A stretch of DNA of 64,000 bases from positions 1 through 64,000 of the forward strand of contig NZ_JAUSUG010000021.1 of assembly GCF_030813435.1 (NCBI RefSeq). Reading direction: 5' to 3'. Shown in pieces: positions 25,798-35,783 of this stretch (positions within the stretch are counted from its first letter, which is position 1; each line of letters opens with the position of its first letter). The stretch is from Evansella vedderi (GTDB lineage: Bacteria > Bacillota > Bacilli > Bacillales > Salisediminibacteriaceae). A model generated the notes under the pieces. That model was not told the DNA's origin, searched no databases, and was given only the letters and a program-made list of their open reading frames with translations. A program made the position numbers and the translations under genes.

Positions 25798-26799
25798 ATG
25801 CTCGCTTATACCGTTCGAAGAATATTGATGCTTATTCCCGTGTTGATTGGAATGTCCATCGTGACCTTTGCCATCATTCATTTCATTCCGGGGAACCCTG
25901 CAAGAATCATTTTAGGGGATCAAGCGACAGCTACTGCCATAGCAAATCTTGAAGAACAGTTAGGGTTGAACCGGCCTGCCTATGTTCAATACTTTAGTTA
26001 CGTTTTTGATCTTCTAAAAGGGGATCTTGGTACATCATTAAGAACCAACCGTCCCATTGCAACAGAAATTTGGCCCCATTTAGCTGCAACCGTTGAACTA
26101 ACGGTTTTCGCAATGGTTTTTGCTGTTGTTGTAGGGGTGAATGCTGGAATTATTAGTGCTTGGAAGCAAAATTCTTGGTTTGATTATACATGTATGGTTA
26201 TTGCTCTGATCGGCGTTTCCATGCCTATCTTCTGGCTAGGACTTATGCAGCAATGGATTTTTGCACAGGAATTAGGATGGCTGCCAGCCTTTGGCCGCGG
26301 TAATCCACGAGATCCGGTGGAAGCAATAACCCATCTCTACATTATTGACTCCATGATCAATGGACGACCAGACCAATTATGGACATCCTTTAAACACCTC
26401 GTCCTCCCTGGGATTGCCTTAGGAACAATACCAATGGCGATTATCGCAAGGATGACCCGATCCAGCATGTTAGAGGTATTACGTTCCGATTATATTCGTA
26501 CGATTGAAGCTAAAGGATCTCGTCCCCTTTCCGTTATTTACCGTCACGGATTTAAAAATGCGGTTATACCTGTATTGACTGTTGTGGGCTTACAAACGGG
26601 TACCCTTCTCGGTGGTGCCATTCTCACAGAAACTATTTTCAGTTGGCCTGGAATTGGGAGATATCTCTTTGAAGCTATTGGCTCGAGGGATTATCCAGTC
26701 ATTCAATCTGGTATTCTAGTCATCGCATTTATATTCGTTCTTATTAACCTAGTCGTAGACTTACTCTACAGTTATATCGATCCTCGAATTAAATACTAA
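25798..26799 (+). CDS. oppB: Oligopeptide ABC importer, permease OppB
   Basis: A 333-residue permease of the OppB/DppB family with about six membrane segments. It shows the N-terminal MLAYTVRRILMLIPVLIGMS, FIPGNPARIILGD loop and the EAA motif YIRTIEAKGSRPLSVIYRHG that contacts the ATPases, followed by GGAILTETIFSWPGIG. ATG 25798 has AGGGGTG six bases upstream; ATG 25780 lacks one. It precedes oppC by 15 bases. Confidence 0.92.
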   Translation: MLAYTVRRILMLIPVLIGMSIVTFAIIHFIPGNPARIILGDQATATAIANLEEQLGLNRPAYVQYFSYVFDLLKGDLGTSLRTNRPIATEIWPHLAATVELTVFAMVFAVVVGVNAGIISAWKQNSWFDYTCMVIALIGVSMPIFWLGLMQQWIFAQELGWLPAFGRGNPRDPVEAITHLYIIDSMINGRPDQLWTSFKHLVLPGIALGTIPMAIIARMTRSSMLEVLRSDYIRTIEAKGSRPLSVIYRHGFKNAVIPVLTVVGLQTGTLLGGAILTETIFSWPGIGRYLFEAIGSRDYPVIQSGILVIAFIFVLINLVVDLLYSYIDPRIKY

Positions 26800-26814
26800 C
26801 AGGGGGGACAATTC

Positions 26815-27735
26815 ATGGAAACTGTATCTTCAACAAATAAACAGCCTATCCCTGGGCCGGAAAATAAGAAACCGAAGCTAGAAAAGGTAGAATCCATTTC
26901 CCCTTGGACGGAAGCTTATTGGCAATTAAGAAAAAATAAATTAGCTATCCTTGGAATAATTATTATTACGTTCTTTATTTTAGTAGCTTTAATTGCACCA
27001 CTCTTAACAACGTACGCCTACGATAAAATTAATGCAGGTCCACGTTTAACTGCCCCTTCTGCTGAATTTTGGTTTGGAACCGACGATTTAGGTCGGGATA
27101 CGTTTACGCGAATTGTATATGGTGCAAGAATTTCTTTAATAGTAGGATTCTTTGCTGTAACTGGGGCATTATTTTTCGGTACTTTACTAGGAATTATCGC
27201 CGGATTTTTTGGAAGATGGGTGGATATGCTCATTTCCCGAATCTTTGATATCATGCTAGCTTTCCCTAGTATTTTACTAGCTATTGCTATTGTTGCTATC
27301 CTTGGGCCATCCCTGCAAAACGCATTGATTGCCATTGCCATCGTAAATATACCTATATTCGGGCGGTTAGTCCGATCTAAGGTAATCTCCATAAGGCAAG
27401 AGGAATATATTATGGCAGCCAAAGCACAGGGGATGAAAAATGGTCGAATTCTTTTCCATCATGTATTGCCTAACAGTGTGGCACCGATTATCGTTCAAGC
27501 TACCTTAAGCTTCGGCACAGCCATTCTTGAGGCTGCTGCACTCGGGTTCCTCGGACTTGGAGCTCAAGCACCACAACCAGAATGGGGAAAAATGCTGTCT
27601 GATTCCAGACAATATATCCAAAGCGCCCCTTGGCTAGTACTATTTCCAGGTATCTCAATTATGCTCGTTGTATTGGGCTTCAATATGATTGGAGATGGGT
27701 TACGGGATGCCCTAGATCCGAAGATGAAGAGTTAA
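26815..27735 (+). CDS. oppC: Oligopeptide ABC importer, permease OppC
   Basis: A 306-residue OppC/DppC-type permease. The cytoplasmic N-terminus of about 45 residues is followed by a first membrane helix, the family's WFGTDDLGRDTFTRIVYGAR periplasmic loop, and the EAA coupling motif YIMAAKAQGMKNGRILFHHV. ATG 26815 is preceded by AGGGGGGAC. It closes the DF-A-BC operon. Confidence 0.92.
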   Translation: METVSSTNKQPIPGPENKKPKLEKVESISPWTEAYWQLRKNKLAILGIIIITFFILVALIAPLLTTYAYDKINAGPRLTAPSAEFWFGTDDLGRDTFTRIVYGARISLIVGFFAVTGALFFGTLLGIIAGFFGRWVDMLISRIFDIMLAFPSILLAIAIVAILGPSLQNALIAIAIVNIPIFGRLVRSKVISIRQEEYIMAAKAQGMKNGRILFHHVLPNSVAPIIVQATLSFGTAILEAAALGFLGLGAQAPQPEWGKMLSDSRQYIQSAPWLVLFPGISIMLVVLGFNMIGDGLRDALDPKMKS

Positions 27736-27737
27736 TT

Positions 27738-27802
27738 TTGAAACGGGACTTTGCAAGGGCAAGTTAGCTAGTTTACTTGCTTTTGCTGGTCCCGTTTATG
27801 CA
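27738..27802 (+). terminator. Terminator-like hairpin after oppC
   Basis: AAACGGGAC pairs with GTCCCGTTT around an internal GCAAG/CTTGC arm; the T tract is short (TTTATGC). Confidence 0.55.
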
Positions 27803-27945
27803 TAGTCTTAACCGCAGCAAAATGAACCAGATTCAGCTGAACCTGCTTCAAATTACTACGGTTAAATTCAAGAGATAGCCAGTGATTTAGCGGGAAAACT
27901 CGAGTTAAAAATACCCCCTATCCCTTACTCCCCCTGTAATTTCAC

Positions 27946-29097
27946 CTACTCATCCAACCGTTCAATTATCGTAGCGTTAGCCATTCCGAAGCCTTCACAA
28001 ATGGCTTGAAGTCCGTACCTTCCCCCCGTCTGCTCCAAGGCATTCATTAGGGTTACCATAACCCTAGCTCCACTTGCCCCTAATGGGTGTCCCAGGGAGA
28101 TAGCACCACCATGAATATTCAATTTAGCCGGATCAGCATTCAACTCCTTTTGCCAAACAAGGGGAACAGAAGCAAAGGCTTCATTTACCTCATATAAATT
28201 CATATCATCAAGGGTTAAACCTGCCTTTTCTAGCACCTTCTTTGTGGCAGGTATGGGTCCTGTAAGCATCAACGTTGGATCGGAACCTACCACACTCCGA
28301 GCAACAATACGGAATCTAGGCTTTAAACCCAGTTCCTCTGCTTTCTCTCTGCTCATCAGAAGAATAGCGGCAGCACCGTCGCTAATTTGTGAGGAGTTAC
28401 CAGCTGTAATTACCCCATCCTTTTGAAAAACTGTTTTCAGCTGCCCTAGTTTTTCAATGGATGTATTTTCACGGGGACCTTCGTCATCATTTACCCATTC
28501 ATTTATTCCTTCTGCCCGAACTTTTATCGAGAGAATTTCCTTTTTAAAAATACCTGCTTCCCGAGCCTTTAAGGCTTTTTGGTGGCTTTCCAATGCAAAA
28601 GTATCCAGCTCCTCACGGGACATCTCCCATATTTCAGCGATTCTCTCAGCCGATAAGCCTTGGTTAATAAGTTCATATTTTTCTGTTAGAACAGGGCTGT
28701 AGGTTGCATCTTGCATGTTGGAAAACATGGGTACTCTCGACATACTTTCCACACCGCAGGCTATTACCACATCCATATCGCCGCTGGCAATGGCCTGAGA
28801 AGCAAAGTGTACCGCTTGCTGGCTGGATCCACATTGTCTATCAATGGTTACTCCCGGAACATGGATCGGAAACCCTGCAATAAGTGCTGCTGTTCTAGCT
28901 ATATCAGGGGCCTGCTCTCCTACTTGACTAACACAGCCCGCTATGACATCCTCCACTACCTTCGGATCAACCTTTGTTTTTTCCATAAGCCCAGCAAGAG
29001 TTTTTGCCAATAATTCATCCGGTCTCACGTGACTTAACTTCCCATTTCGTCTACCAATGGGAGTTCTGACTCCACCAATAATCACCGTTTCCCTCAT
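27946..29097 (-). CDS. Acetyl-CoA C-acyltransferase (thiolase)
   Basis: A 383-residue thiolase, interconverting 3-ketoacyl-CoA with acyl-CoA plus acetyl-CoA. Active-site residues are all visible: nucleophile Cys in TIDRQCGSSQQAV (about 89), His in GGAISLGHPLGASG, and the second Cys in QAICEGFGMAN; NEAFA is present as well. The C-terminal Cys context CEGFG, rather than the usual CxGGG, marks a subfamily annotated as acetyl-CoA C-acyltransferase in Bacillus. ATG 29097 has GGGGAG upstream. It is isolated from the ligase/hydratase cluster at 2-15 kb but could complete a beta-oxidation-like route with it. Confidence 0.9.
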   Translation of the reverse strand: MRETVIIGGVRTPIGRRNGKLSHVRPDELLAKTLAGLMEKTKVDPKVVEDVIAGCVSQVGEQAPDIARTAALIAGFPIHVPGVTIDRQCGSSQQAVHFASQAIASGDMDVVIACGVESMSRVPMFSNMQDATYSPVLTEKYELINQGLSAERIAEIWEMSREELDTFALESHQKALKAREAGIFKKEILSIKVRAEGINEWVNDDEGPRENTSIEKLGQLKTVFQKDGVITAGNSSQISDGAAAILLMSREKAEELGLKPRFRIVARSVVGSDPTLMLTGPIPATKKVLEKAGLTLDDMNLYEVNEAFASVPLVWQKELNADPAKLNIHGGAISLGHPLGASGARVMVTLMNALEQTGGRYGLQAICEGFGMANATIIERLDE

Positions 29098-29200
29098 AGC
29101 AATCCACTCCCCTTTATCGATATATTATCTTACATTTATATGATAAATGTTCGATAGGTAGATGTCTTTTTCCTGCGGTAAAAAATGGATTAAACCCCTA

Positions 29201-29545
29201 TTACCAATATCCTAATAGCTTCCACCATAGGCCCCCTATTCCAATCCACACGATAATATGGATAATGGAAATGATGAACCCTAGCAGCAACTACTACCGA
29301 TAAAAAGGCGGCATACATGGCGGTCACATGGGCTGTATTACTGGCAAAAAAATAGTGGGAGTAGAAATAAACGACAGCAAACACTACGAGGGCTATTAAT
29401 CCGTTCATACCACTCACCGCTCCCCCCATTGTGTCGCTAAACCATGGAACCATCCCCAATTCATTTAAATACATTGCCTTGGTCACCAGGACAGCAAACC
29501 AGATAAGGGTGTCCCAAGCCCCCTCTGGAGTTATTGTGATGCACT
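29201..29545 (-). pseudogene. DASS (anion:sodium symporter) transporter remnant
   Basis: The frame encodes GAWDTLIWFAVLVTKAMYLN followed by the stretch VYFYSHYFFASNTAHVTAMY, both hallmark C-terminal parts of divalent anion:Na+ symporters such as B. subtilis YflS. After AAFLSVVVAA the reading frame shifts and about 60-80 residues are missing; a second frame then gives IGIGGLWWKLLGYW and a stop, the usual C-terminal end of the family. The N-terminal two thirds are absent. It is therefore a decayed 2-oxoglutarate/malate-type transporter, although an uninterrupted 119-codon frame survives by chance. Confidence 0.78.
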
Positions 29546-29602
29546 TCACATATTTGAATGTTTTGTGAAGGGGGATGGGGAAAGATTTTTTTAGGTGCTA
29601 AC

Positions 29603-30115
29603 CTAACGGGAATTTATTTTAACAACGGTTCTTTGTCCTGATCGGTGTCCATTATTCGTATCGTTTTTTCTCCTATCCTCTTCAGCAACTTCAGAGGTAC
29701 AGTTAGGACAACGAAGTGCCCGCATCGGAATATCAGAATAGCAATAGGGACAATCCTTCGTTTTCGTTGCCTCTTTAGGTAGCCTTCTCAACTTATTCGT
29801 TTGAATGATAATCAAGTAGGCGGCAAAGGCGACAATAATGAAGTGTAGAATCGTTTCAATGAAGTTTCCGTATTTAATCATTACTGCTCCTGCTTCTTCA
29901 GCCTCAGATAAAGTGCGATAACGACCGCCTGAAAGGTTAATATACAGATTAGATAAATCCACTCTCCCTGCTAACAATCCTAGCGGCGGCATAAGAATAT
30001 CAGAGACAAAGGAGGAAACGATTTTCCCAAAGGCAGCACCAATGATTACCCCAATCCCCATATCCACCACATTCCCCCGTACGGCAAACTCCTTAAATCC
30101 TTTTAAAAAACCCAT
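29603..30115 (-). CDS. mscL: Large-conductance mechanosensitive channel with zinc-ribbon tail
   Basis: A 170-residue MscL. The N-terminal helix and first membrane segment GFKEFAVRGNVVDMGIGVII (6-25) and TM2 (about 85-106) are canonical. After the usual end a 50-residue extension follows that carries CPYC (122-125) and CPNC (136-139), a zinc-ribbon-like pair seen in some Firmicute MscL proteins, then a basic tail. ATG 30115 with AAAGGAG upstream begins the family sequence; the open frame continues to 30313 but that part overlaps the divergent gene's leader and has no MscL similarity. The channel opens on hypo-osmotic shock. Confidence 0.92.
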   Translation of the reverse strand: MGFLKGFKEFAVRGNVVDMGIGVIIGAAFGKIVSSFVSDILMPPLGLLAGRVDLSNLYINLSGGRYRTLSEAEEAGAVMIKYGNFIETILHFIIVAFAAYLIIIQTNKLRRLPKEATKTKDCPYCYSDIPMRALRCPNCTSEVAEEDRRKNDTNNGHRSGQRTVVKINSR

Positions 30116-30295
30116 ATAAAAAATAACTCCTTTAATTAATGTTCTTCTATATATTTGTATGAGGTTGTCCAGTGGAGTTATTACTTCAAATGGAGAGTTA
30201 CGAATTAAAGTCCTTCTTTCCGTATAGAAAGGCACCCTTCTTCTAAAAATAAGAGGAATATATTGTATTTTTATGTATGAAGGAGGAACCGAGCT

Positions 30296-31864
30296 ATGGA
30301 AAATGGTGGACATAATTATGAGGGATTGCCAAGATATCCGGAATCCTATTGGCTAAATTCTACAGAACGACCTAATTTTGAGAAATTAAAAGAAGACGCT
30401 CATTTTGATGTGGTTATTGTAGGTGGTGGTATTACAGGAATTACAACGGGTTACCTTCTGAGCGAAGAAGGAGTTAATGTTGCCATTCTGGAAGCGTCCA
30501 AAATTATGAATGGAACGACCGGTCATACAACGGCAAAAATTACAGCTCAGCATAATGTTATTTATGATGAGCTTATTCATCACTTTGGTGAAACATTTGC
30601 AAAAAACTATTACGAAGCAAATACGAAGGCGTTAGAGTTCATTCGCCAAACGGTTAAAAAATTTCAAATCGATTGTCAATTTGAGGAAAAGGATGCTGTT
30701 CTTTACGGAAACACAAATAAGTCTGTTCGGAAATTAGAAAAGGAATATGAAGCTTATCAAAAGCTTAACATTCCTTCAGAAATTACTGATTCCCTTCCAT
30801 TCGATGTGGAGGTTAAAAGGGCATTAATCATGAAAAGCCAGGCACAATTCCACCCTACACAATATTTATCCACACTTGTGGATAAATTCTTGACTAATGG
30901 TGGAAAAATCTTTGAGGAGACAACAGCAGAAAGTATCCTGACGGAATCAAAAACTGGCAGAGATACCTTAGTTGTGGATACACGGGATGGTCATACAATC
31001 TCCTGCCACAAGGTCCTTTCCTGCTCTCACTTTCCATTTTACGAAGGGGAAGGATATTACTTCATGAGAATGCACCCGGAACGCTCCTATGTTGTTGCAG
31101 CTAAAACAGACATTGAAACGCTGCCCGGAATGTACTTAAGTGTGGATAGTCCGAGCCGCTCTGTTCGTACAGTAAAAATTAATGGAGAAACTCACCTGCT
31201 TCTCGGTGGTGAGGGGCATAAAACGGGCCAAGGGGAGCCGGAAATGAAGCATTATGAAGCCTTGAAACTTTTCGGTCAGGAAACATTTAAAGTAACGGAG
31301 TTTCCATACAGATGGTCCACACAGGATTTATATACCCAGGACAAAGTCCCTTACATAGGTCCCGTTTCTGCCAATGAAACAAATATTTTTGTGGCAACAG
31401 GTTACCGAAAATGGGGTATGTCCAGCAGTACAGTAGCTGCTCACATCCTACGGGACTATGTCCTAGAAAAGGACACACCGGAAATGGAGGTATTCTCAAC
31501 GGAACGCTTCCATGCAGACCCTAGCCTAAAGCATTTCTTTAAAGAAAACTGGAATGTTACGAAGCAGTTCATTAAAGGGAAGCTGGAATTCACAAGGAAG
31601 CGCCCTGAAGATATACAGCCGGGTGAAGGTGACCTTGTGATGATCAACGGAAATCGCTGTGGCGCTTATCGGGAGGAAAACGGCACACTCCATTGTGTAG
31701 ATACAACCTGTAAACATATGGGCTGTGAGGTAGAGTGGAACAGCGGCGACAGAACTTGGGACTGCCCTTGTCACGGTTCCCGCTATGCCTACAATGGAGA
31801 TGTAATCGAAGGCCCAGCCAAGGAAGGACTAAGAAAAGTAGAGCCCGATGAGAAATTAAGCTAA
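30296..31864 (+). CDS. yhfW: FAD-dependent oxidoreductase with C-terminal Rieske domain
   Basis: A 522-residue two-domain flavoprotein like B. subtilis YhfW. The N-terminal half is a D-amino-acid-oxidase-type FAD fold with VVIVGGGITGITTGYLLSEE (about 39-58). The C-terminal about 90 residues are a Rieske [2Fe-2S] domain: ligands lie in CKHMGC and CPCHGSRY. ATG 30296 follows GAAGGAGGAACCGAGCT. It diverges from mscL with a 180-base shared leader. The physiological substrate is unknown; association with osmolyte or sarcosine-type oxidation is only a guess from the fold. Confidence 0.88.
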   Translation: MENGGHNYEGLPRYPESYWLNSTERPNFEKLKEDAHFDVVIVGGGITGITTGYLLSEEGVNVAILEASKIMNGTTGHTTAKITAQHNVIYDELIHHFGETFAKNYYEANTKALEFIRQTVKKFQIDCQFEEKDAVLYGNTNKSVRKLEKEYEAYQKLNIPSEITDSLPFDVEVKRALIMKSQAQFHPTQYLSTLVDKFLTNGGKIFEETTAESILTESKTGRDTLVVDTRDGHTISCHKVLSCSHFPFYEGEGYYFMRMHPERSYVVAAKTDIETLPGMYLSVDSPSRSVRTVKINGETHLLLGGEGHKTGQGEPEMKHYEALKLFGQETFKVTEFPYRWSTQDLYTQDKVPYIGPVSANETNIFVATGYRKWGMSSSTVAAHILRDYVLEKDTPEMEVFSTERFHADPSLKHFFKENWNVTKQFIKGKLEFTRKRPEDIQPGEGDLVMINGNRCGAYREENGTLHCVDTTCKHMGCEVEWNSGDRTWDCPCHGSRYAYNGDVIEGPAKEGLRKVEPDEKLS

Positions 31865-31978
31865 ATAAAAGGGCGGGGTGAATAAGTGTGTAAAGTGTAA
31901 CACTACTGATTCGCCCCTTTTCATTCCAGTATCACCCGCCCCACATGATACAATGAAAAAAAGGGGGTTACAACATTT

Positions 31979-33142
31979 ATGAGAGACAAAATTATTCAAT
32001 CCATTGAAGAAAACCGAGAAGCGTTCTATCAAATAAGCCAATACATAGGGAATAATCCGGAGCTTGGCAATGAGGAGTTCAAGGCGTGCCAGGCATTGAC
32101 GGAGGAGCTTGTAAAGCATGGTTTTACGGTGAAAACAGGGGTGGTGGACCAGCCTACTGCCTTTGAGGCTTTTTATGACAGCGGGAAGCCTGGTCCCCAT
32201 ATTGGTTATATGTCCGAGTATGATGCCCTGCCAGAGGTAGGACATGCCTGTGGACATAACTTAATTGGAACCATGGGGATTGCTGCGGGAATCGCCTTAA
32301 GTAAGGTGATTGGGAAAACGGGAGGCGCCATTTATGTGTACGGGACACCTGCTGAGGAAACCCGAGGTGCCAAAGTAACGATGGCTGAAGAAGGAGTCTT
32401 TGATCATCTCGACGTGGCGATTATGGCGCATCCTAGCAGCTCGTACGTGAAGAGCGGGTCCTCTTTAGCCATGGATGCCATTCAATTTGAGTTTCGGGGT
32501 AAGTCTGCCCATGCAGCAGCAGCACCACAGGAAGGTATTAATGCACTAGATGCGGTCATTCAGACGTTTAACGGGATCAACGCCTTAAGGCAGCATGTCA
32601 CCTCCGATGTCCGCATTCATGGGGTTATTCCTGAAGGCGGTAAAGCGGCGAATGTGGTGCCTGATTATGCGGTAGCCCAATTTTACGTGCGCGCCAATAA
32701 GCGCTCAGAGCTAAATGGCGTGGTGAAGAAGGTCAAGGGCTGTGCAGAAGGCGCGGCTATGGCAACAGGAGCCAAGCTTACCATTTCAAACTATGAGTTT
32801 TCCTACGACGATATGATCACAAACGAGGCTTTATCTAAGCGTTTCACACATAATTTAATGGAGCTCGGGGTAGCTGTTGAGGATATTGGGGAAAAATCCG
32901 GCGGCGGTTCTTTGGATATGGGTAATGTGAGTCAACGAGTACCATCCATTCATCCATTTATTAAAATTAGCCAAACACCAATAGTAGCCCACACTCACGA
33001 GTTCCGTGAAGCGGCGTTAAGTGAGGGAGGCTTTGAGGGCATGATACTTGCCGCAAAAACAATGGCCCTGACGGGGTACGATGTTCTAACAGATAGTACA
33101 CTGTTAGAGGACATTAAAAAAGAATTTAAAGATAATAAATAG
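31979..33142 (+). CDS. M20-family amidohydrolase (AbgB/PM20D2-like)
   Basis: A 387-residue metallopeptidase-fold amidohydrolase. Metal-binding motifs MSEYDALPEVGHACGHNL (about 78-95) and YGTPAEETRGAK (about 122-133) and the dimerisation insert beginning FRGKSAHAAAAPQEGINALD are characteristic of the M20D group that includes p-aminobenzoyl-glutamate hydrolase and dipeptidase-like PM20D2. Substrate is not determinable. ATG 31979 has AAAGGGGG upstream. It follows the Rieske gene by 114 bases and is closed by a strong terminator. Confidence 0.88.
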   Translation: MRDKIIQSIEENREAFYQISQYIGNNPELGNEEFKACQALTEELVKHGFTVKTGVVDQPTAFEAFYDSGKPGPHIGYMSEYDALPEVGHACGHNLIGTMGIAAGIALSKVIGKTGGAIYVYGTPAEETRGAKVTMAEEGVFDHLDVAIMAHPSSSYVKSGSSLAMDAIQFEFRGKSAHAAAAPQEGINALDAVIQTFNGINALRQHVTSDVRIHGVIPEGGKAANVVPDYAVAQFYVRANKRSELNGVVKKVKGCAEGAAMATGAKLTISNYEFSYDDMITNEALSKRFTHNLMELGVAVEDIGEKSGGGSLDMGNVSQRVPSIHPFIKISQTPIVAHTHEFREAALSEGGFEGMILAAKTMALTGYDVLTDSTLLEDIKKEFKDNK

Positions 33143-33156
33143 GTAGAAACCCGCTT

Positions 33157-33198
33157 CCTCCCCTCTAAATTTTGATGGGAGGAGGGGGATTTTTTTAT
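33157..33198 (+). terminator. Rho-independent terminator after the amidohydrolase
   Basis: CCTCCC/GGGAGG stem, loop about 15 bases, then GGGGGATTTTTTTATT. Confidence 0.8.
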
Positions 33199-33256
33199 TC
33201 CAGAACTTTTTTCTGAATTTTTTATAAGTTACGTAAGTTTCCATGCACCCCAACGG

Positions 33257-33270
33257 TGATAGCGTTTACA
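33257..33270. promoter_or_regulatory. cre site (CcpA binding) upstream of the hom promoter
   Basis: TGATAGCGTTTACA reads on the other strand as TGTAAACGCTATCA, a full match to the Bacillus cre consensus TGWAANCGNTNWCA. Its centre lies about 91 bases upstream of the predicted hom transcription start, a place suited to activation rather than block. Confidence 0.6.
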
Positions 33271-33319
33271 AAAAGATTTGTGTAAGGGTTTACAGATGGG
33301 TTTTTACATTTTTTTGGGG

Positions 33320-33348
33320 TTGTAAAAATATCTTCCAACCTCTATAAT
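33320..33348 (+). promoter_or_regulatory. Sigma-A promoter of hom-thrC-thrB
   Basis: TTGTAA (33320-33325) and TATAAT (33343-33348) with a 17-base spacer. The start would be near 33355, leaving a 50-base leader before hom. No T-box or other riboswitch fits in that leader. Confidence 0.85.
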
Positions 33349-33405
33349 GTCTTTTATATATAAACAGATGTCTTTTTATAGAGGACGAAGGAAAGGGAGA
33401 GTTAG

Positions 33406-34719
33406 ATGGTTGAGAAGGTTTCCGTTGGTTTACTTGGTCTAGGAACAGTTGGAAGCGGTGTGGTACAAATTATTGACCACCATCAGGATAAGCTGATGCA
33501 TCAAGTGGGCTGTCAAGTAAAAATAACGAAGATACTAGTTAATGATGTAACGAAAAAGCGGGATGTTTATTTGAATGGAACCCGCCTTACGACGGACGCT
33601 AATGATGTCATCGACGATCCAGAAATAGACGTAGTAATTGAGGTTATGGGCGGTATTGAAGAAGCGAGAAACTATATATTGCAGGCCCTTCGAAATAAAA
33701 AGCATGTCGTAACAGCCAACAAGGATTTAATGGCCCTCCATGGAAGCGAATTGCTTGCTGTGGCAGTAGAAAATGGATGTGATCTCTTCTATGAAGCTAG
33801 TGTTGCTGGGGGTATTCCTATTCTACGTAGTTTAGTAGAGGGTCTCTCCTCCGACAGGATTACAAAAATGATGGGAATTGTTAATGGAACGACAAACTAT
33901 ATTTTGACGAAAATGTCCCAAGATGGAAGAGAATACGACGAAGTTTTAGCAGAAGCGCAAGCGCTTGGTTATGCGGAGAGTGACCCCACTTCTGATGTGG
34001 AGGGGCTTGATGCTGCACGAAAAATTTGTATCCTCGGAACACTTGGTTTTTCCATGAAGATAGATCTAGAAGATGTGAGCGTTGCTGGTATTTCAGGAGT
34101 GTCAAAGGAAGATTTGGATTATGGAAAACAGCTTGGCTATGAAATGAAACTTATTGGCTTGGCAAGCCGTATGGATGACAAGGTGGAAATTAGTGTACAG
34201 CCAACTTTCATTCCCCTTTCCCACCCATTGGCAGCTGTAAACAACGAGTTCAACGCTGTTTATGTGTACGGTGAAGCTGTTGGGGAAACGATGTTCTACG
34301 GACCAGGTGCTGGGAAATTGCCTACTGCAACTGCCGTTGTGTCTGACCTTGTAGAAGTGGTGAAAAATATGCGCCTAGGTGTGAATGGAAATAGCGCAAT
34401 CTTGCCTCAATTTGAAAAGAAGCTGAAGTCTGATAGAGAAATTTTAGCGAAGTATTTTTTAAGAATTCACGCGAAGGATCAGCCTGGAACCTTTGCTGCG
34501 TTGACTTCGTTGTTTTCGGAAATGAACGTAAGCTTGGAAAAAATCCTGCAGTTACCTTTAAAGGGTAACGATGCTACGAATGCGGCGGCGGAAATCATTA
34601 TGGTTACCCATGCTGCTTCTAAGAAGGATTATGAGATGGTATTAATGCAGTTAAATGATTTAGATGTAGTTGATCAGGTAAAAAGCAGCTACCGTGTAGA
34701 AGGAGAGGAGCAACGATGA
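33406..34719 (+). CDS. hom: Homoserine dehydrogenase
   Basis: A 437-residue homoserine dehydrogenase, reducing aspartate semialdehyde to homoserine with NAD(P)H. The Rossmann motif GLGTVGSGV (10-18), the [12 protein letters not shown] segment, the substrate signature [14 protein letters not shown] and the C-terminal ACT domain ([20 protein letters not shown] onward) are present, so threonine feedback is expected. ATG 33406 has AAAGGGAGAG upstream. The stop overlaps thrC by four bases (ATGA), as in B. subtilis. Confidence 0.96.
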   Translation: MVEKVSVGLLGLGTVGSGVVQIIDHHQDKLMHQVGCQVKITKILVNDVTKKRDVYLNGTRLTTDANDVIDDPEIDVVIEVMGGIEEARNYILQALRNKKHVVTANKDLMALHGSELLAVAVENGCDLFYEASVAGGIPILRSLVEGLSSDRITKMMGIVNGTTNYILTKMSQDGREYDEVLAEAQALGYAESDPTSDVEGLDAARKICILGTLGFSMKIDLEDVSVAGISGVSKEDLDYGKQLGYEMKLIGLASRMDDKVEISVQPTFIPLSHPLAAVNNEFNAVYVYGEAVGETMFYGPGAGKLPTATAVVSDLVEVVKNMRLGVNGNSAILPQFEKKLKSDREILAKYFLRIHAKDQPGTFAALTSLFSEMNVSLEKILQLPLKGNDATNAAAEIIMVTHAASKKDYEMVLMQLNDLDVVDQVKSSYRVEGEEQR

Positions 34720-35783
34720 GTAGATGGCAAGGCTTACTGCAGCAATATAAAGAATTTTTACCAGTAAATGAAGGGACACCGATGCTCTCCTTGAATGAGG
34801 GAAACACACCATTGATAGCCTTGGAGCGTTTGTCAGAAAAATGGGGTGTAGAGCTTTATGTAAAATATGAAGGTGCAAATCCAACAGGATCCTTTAAGGA
34901 TCGTGGCATGGTGATGGCTGTTGCCAAAGCGAAGGAGGAAGGCAGTGAAGCAATTATGTGTGCCTCCACAGGGAACACTTCCGCCGCAGCTGCTGCCTAT
35001 GCGGCCCGAGCCGGATTACGCTGTATTGTTGTTATTCCAGATGGGAAGATTGCCATGGGGAAGCTTGCTCAAGCAGTGATGTACGGTGCGGAGATCTACG
35101 CTATAAAAGGAAACTTTGATAATGCCTTAGGGATGGTCCGTAATTTAAGCGAGGTCTCCCCTATTACCCTTGTAAATTCCGTTAACCCTTATAGGATTGA
35201 GGGGCAGAAAACAGCCGCCTTTGAAGTATGTGATCAGTTGGGCGGTTCAGCGCCGGATGTATTGGCAATACCAGTGGGGAATGCGGGGAATATTACAGCC
35301 TATTGGAAAGGGTTTAAGGAATATAATGAACTGAAGGGAAGCGGCCTCCCAGAAATGCGCGGCTTTGAGGCTGAGGGATCTGCTGCCATTGTTCGGGGGG
35401 AGATCATTGAAGAACCGGAAACAGTAGCAACAGCCATTCGTATTGGAAATCCAGCAAGCTGGGGTTATGCTGTAGATGCTGCTATGGAGTCTGGTGGAAA
35501 AATCGATGAGGTTTCCGATGAAGAGATTTTAGCCGCCTATAAATTATTAGCTCAATCGGAAGGAGTTTTTGCGGAACCGGCATCCTGTGCCTCCCTTGCA
35601 GGAGTATTAAAGCAGGTTAAGTCTGGTGAAATTGCGCGCGGTTCGCGAGTAGTTGCTGTATTAACAGGAAATGGGTTGAAGGACCCTAATTGTGCTATTG
35701 ATAATGGAGGCTTCGAGCCTGTTGTTCTTCCAAATGAGGAAGAGGCGGTATTTGATCATATTTTGGGGCGTGTTCGGCTATGA
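34716..35783 (+). CDS. thrC: Threonine synthase
   Basis: A 355-residue PLP-dependent threonine synthase of the short class. The Schiff-base lysine lies in [19 protein letters not shown] (about 51-69), and the phosphate-binding loop is GNAGN. It converts O-phosphohomoserine to threonine. Coupled to hom (ATGA overlap) with GGAGAGG as ribosome site, and to thrB by a four-base overlap. Confidence 0.96.
   Translation: MSRWQGLLQQYKEFLPVNEGTPMLSLNEGNTPLIALERLSEKWGVELYVKYEGANPTGSFKDRGMVMAVAKAKEEGSEAIMCASTGNTSAAAAAYAARAGLRCIVVIPDGKIAMGKLAQAVMYGAEIYAIKGNFDNALGMVRNLSEVSPITLVNSVNPYRIEGQKTAAFEVCDQLGGSAPDVLAIPVGNAGNITAYWKGFKEYNELKGSGLPEMRGFEAEGSAAIVRGEIIEEPETVATAIRIGNPASWGYAVDAAMESGGKIDEVSDEEILAAYKLLAQSEGVFAEPASCASLAGVLKQVKSGEIARGSRVVAVLTGNGLKDPNCAIDNGGFEPVVLPNEEEAVFDHILGRVRL

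Noticed and set aside
29190-29549. 119-residue novel membrane protein
   Set aside because: The frame is a chance-open remnant of a DASS transporter with an internal deletion and a shifted C-terminus.
30116-30313. 66-residue N-terminal extension of MscL
   Set aside because: MscL similarity begins at the ATG at 30115, which has its own ribosome site; the extension overlaps the start of the divergent gene.
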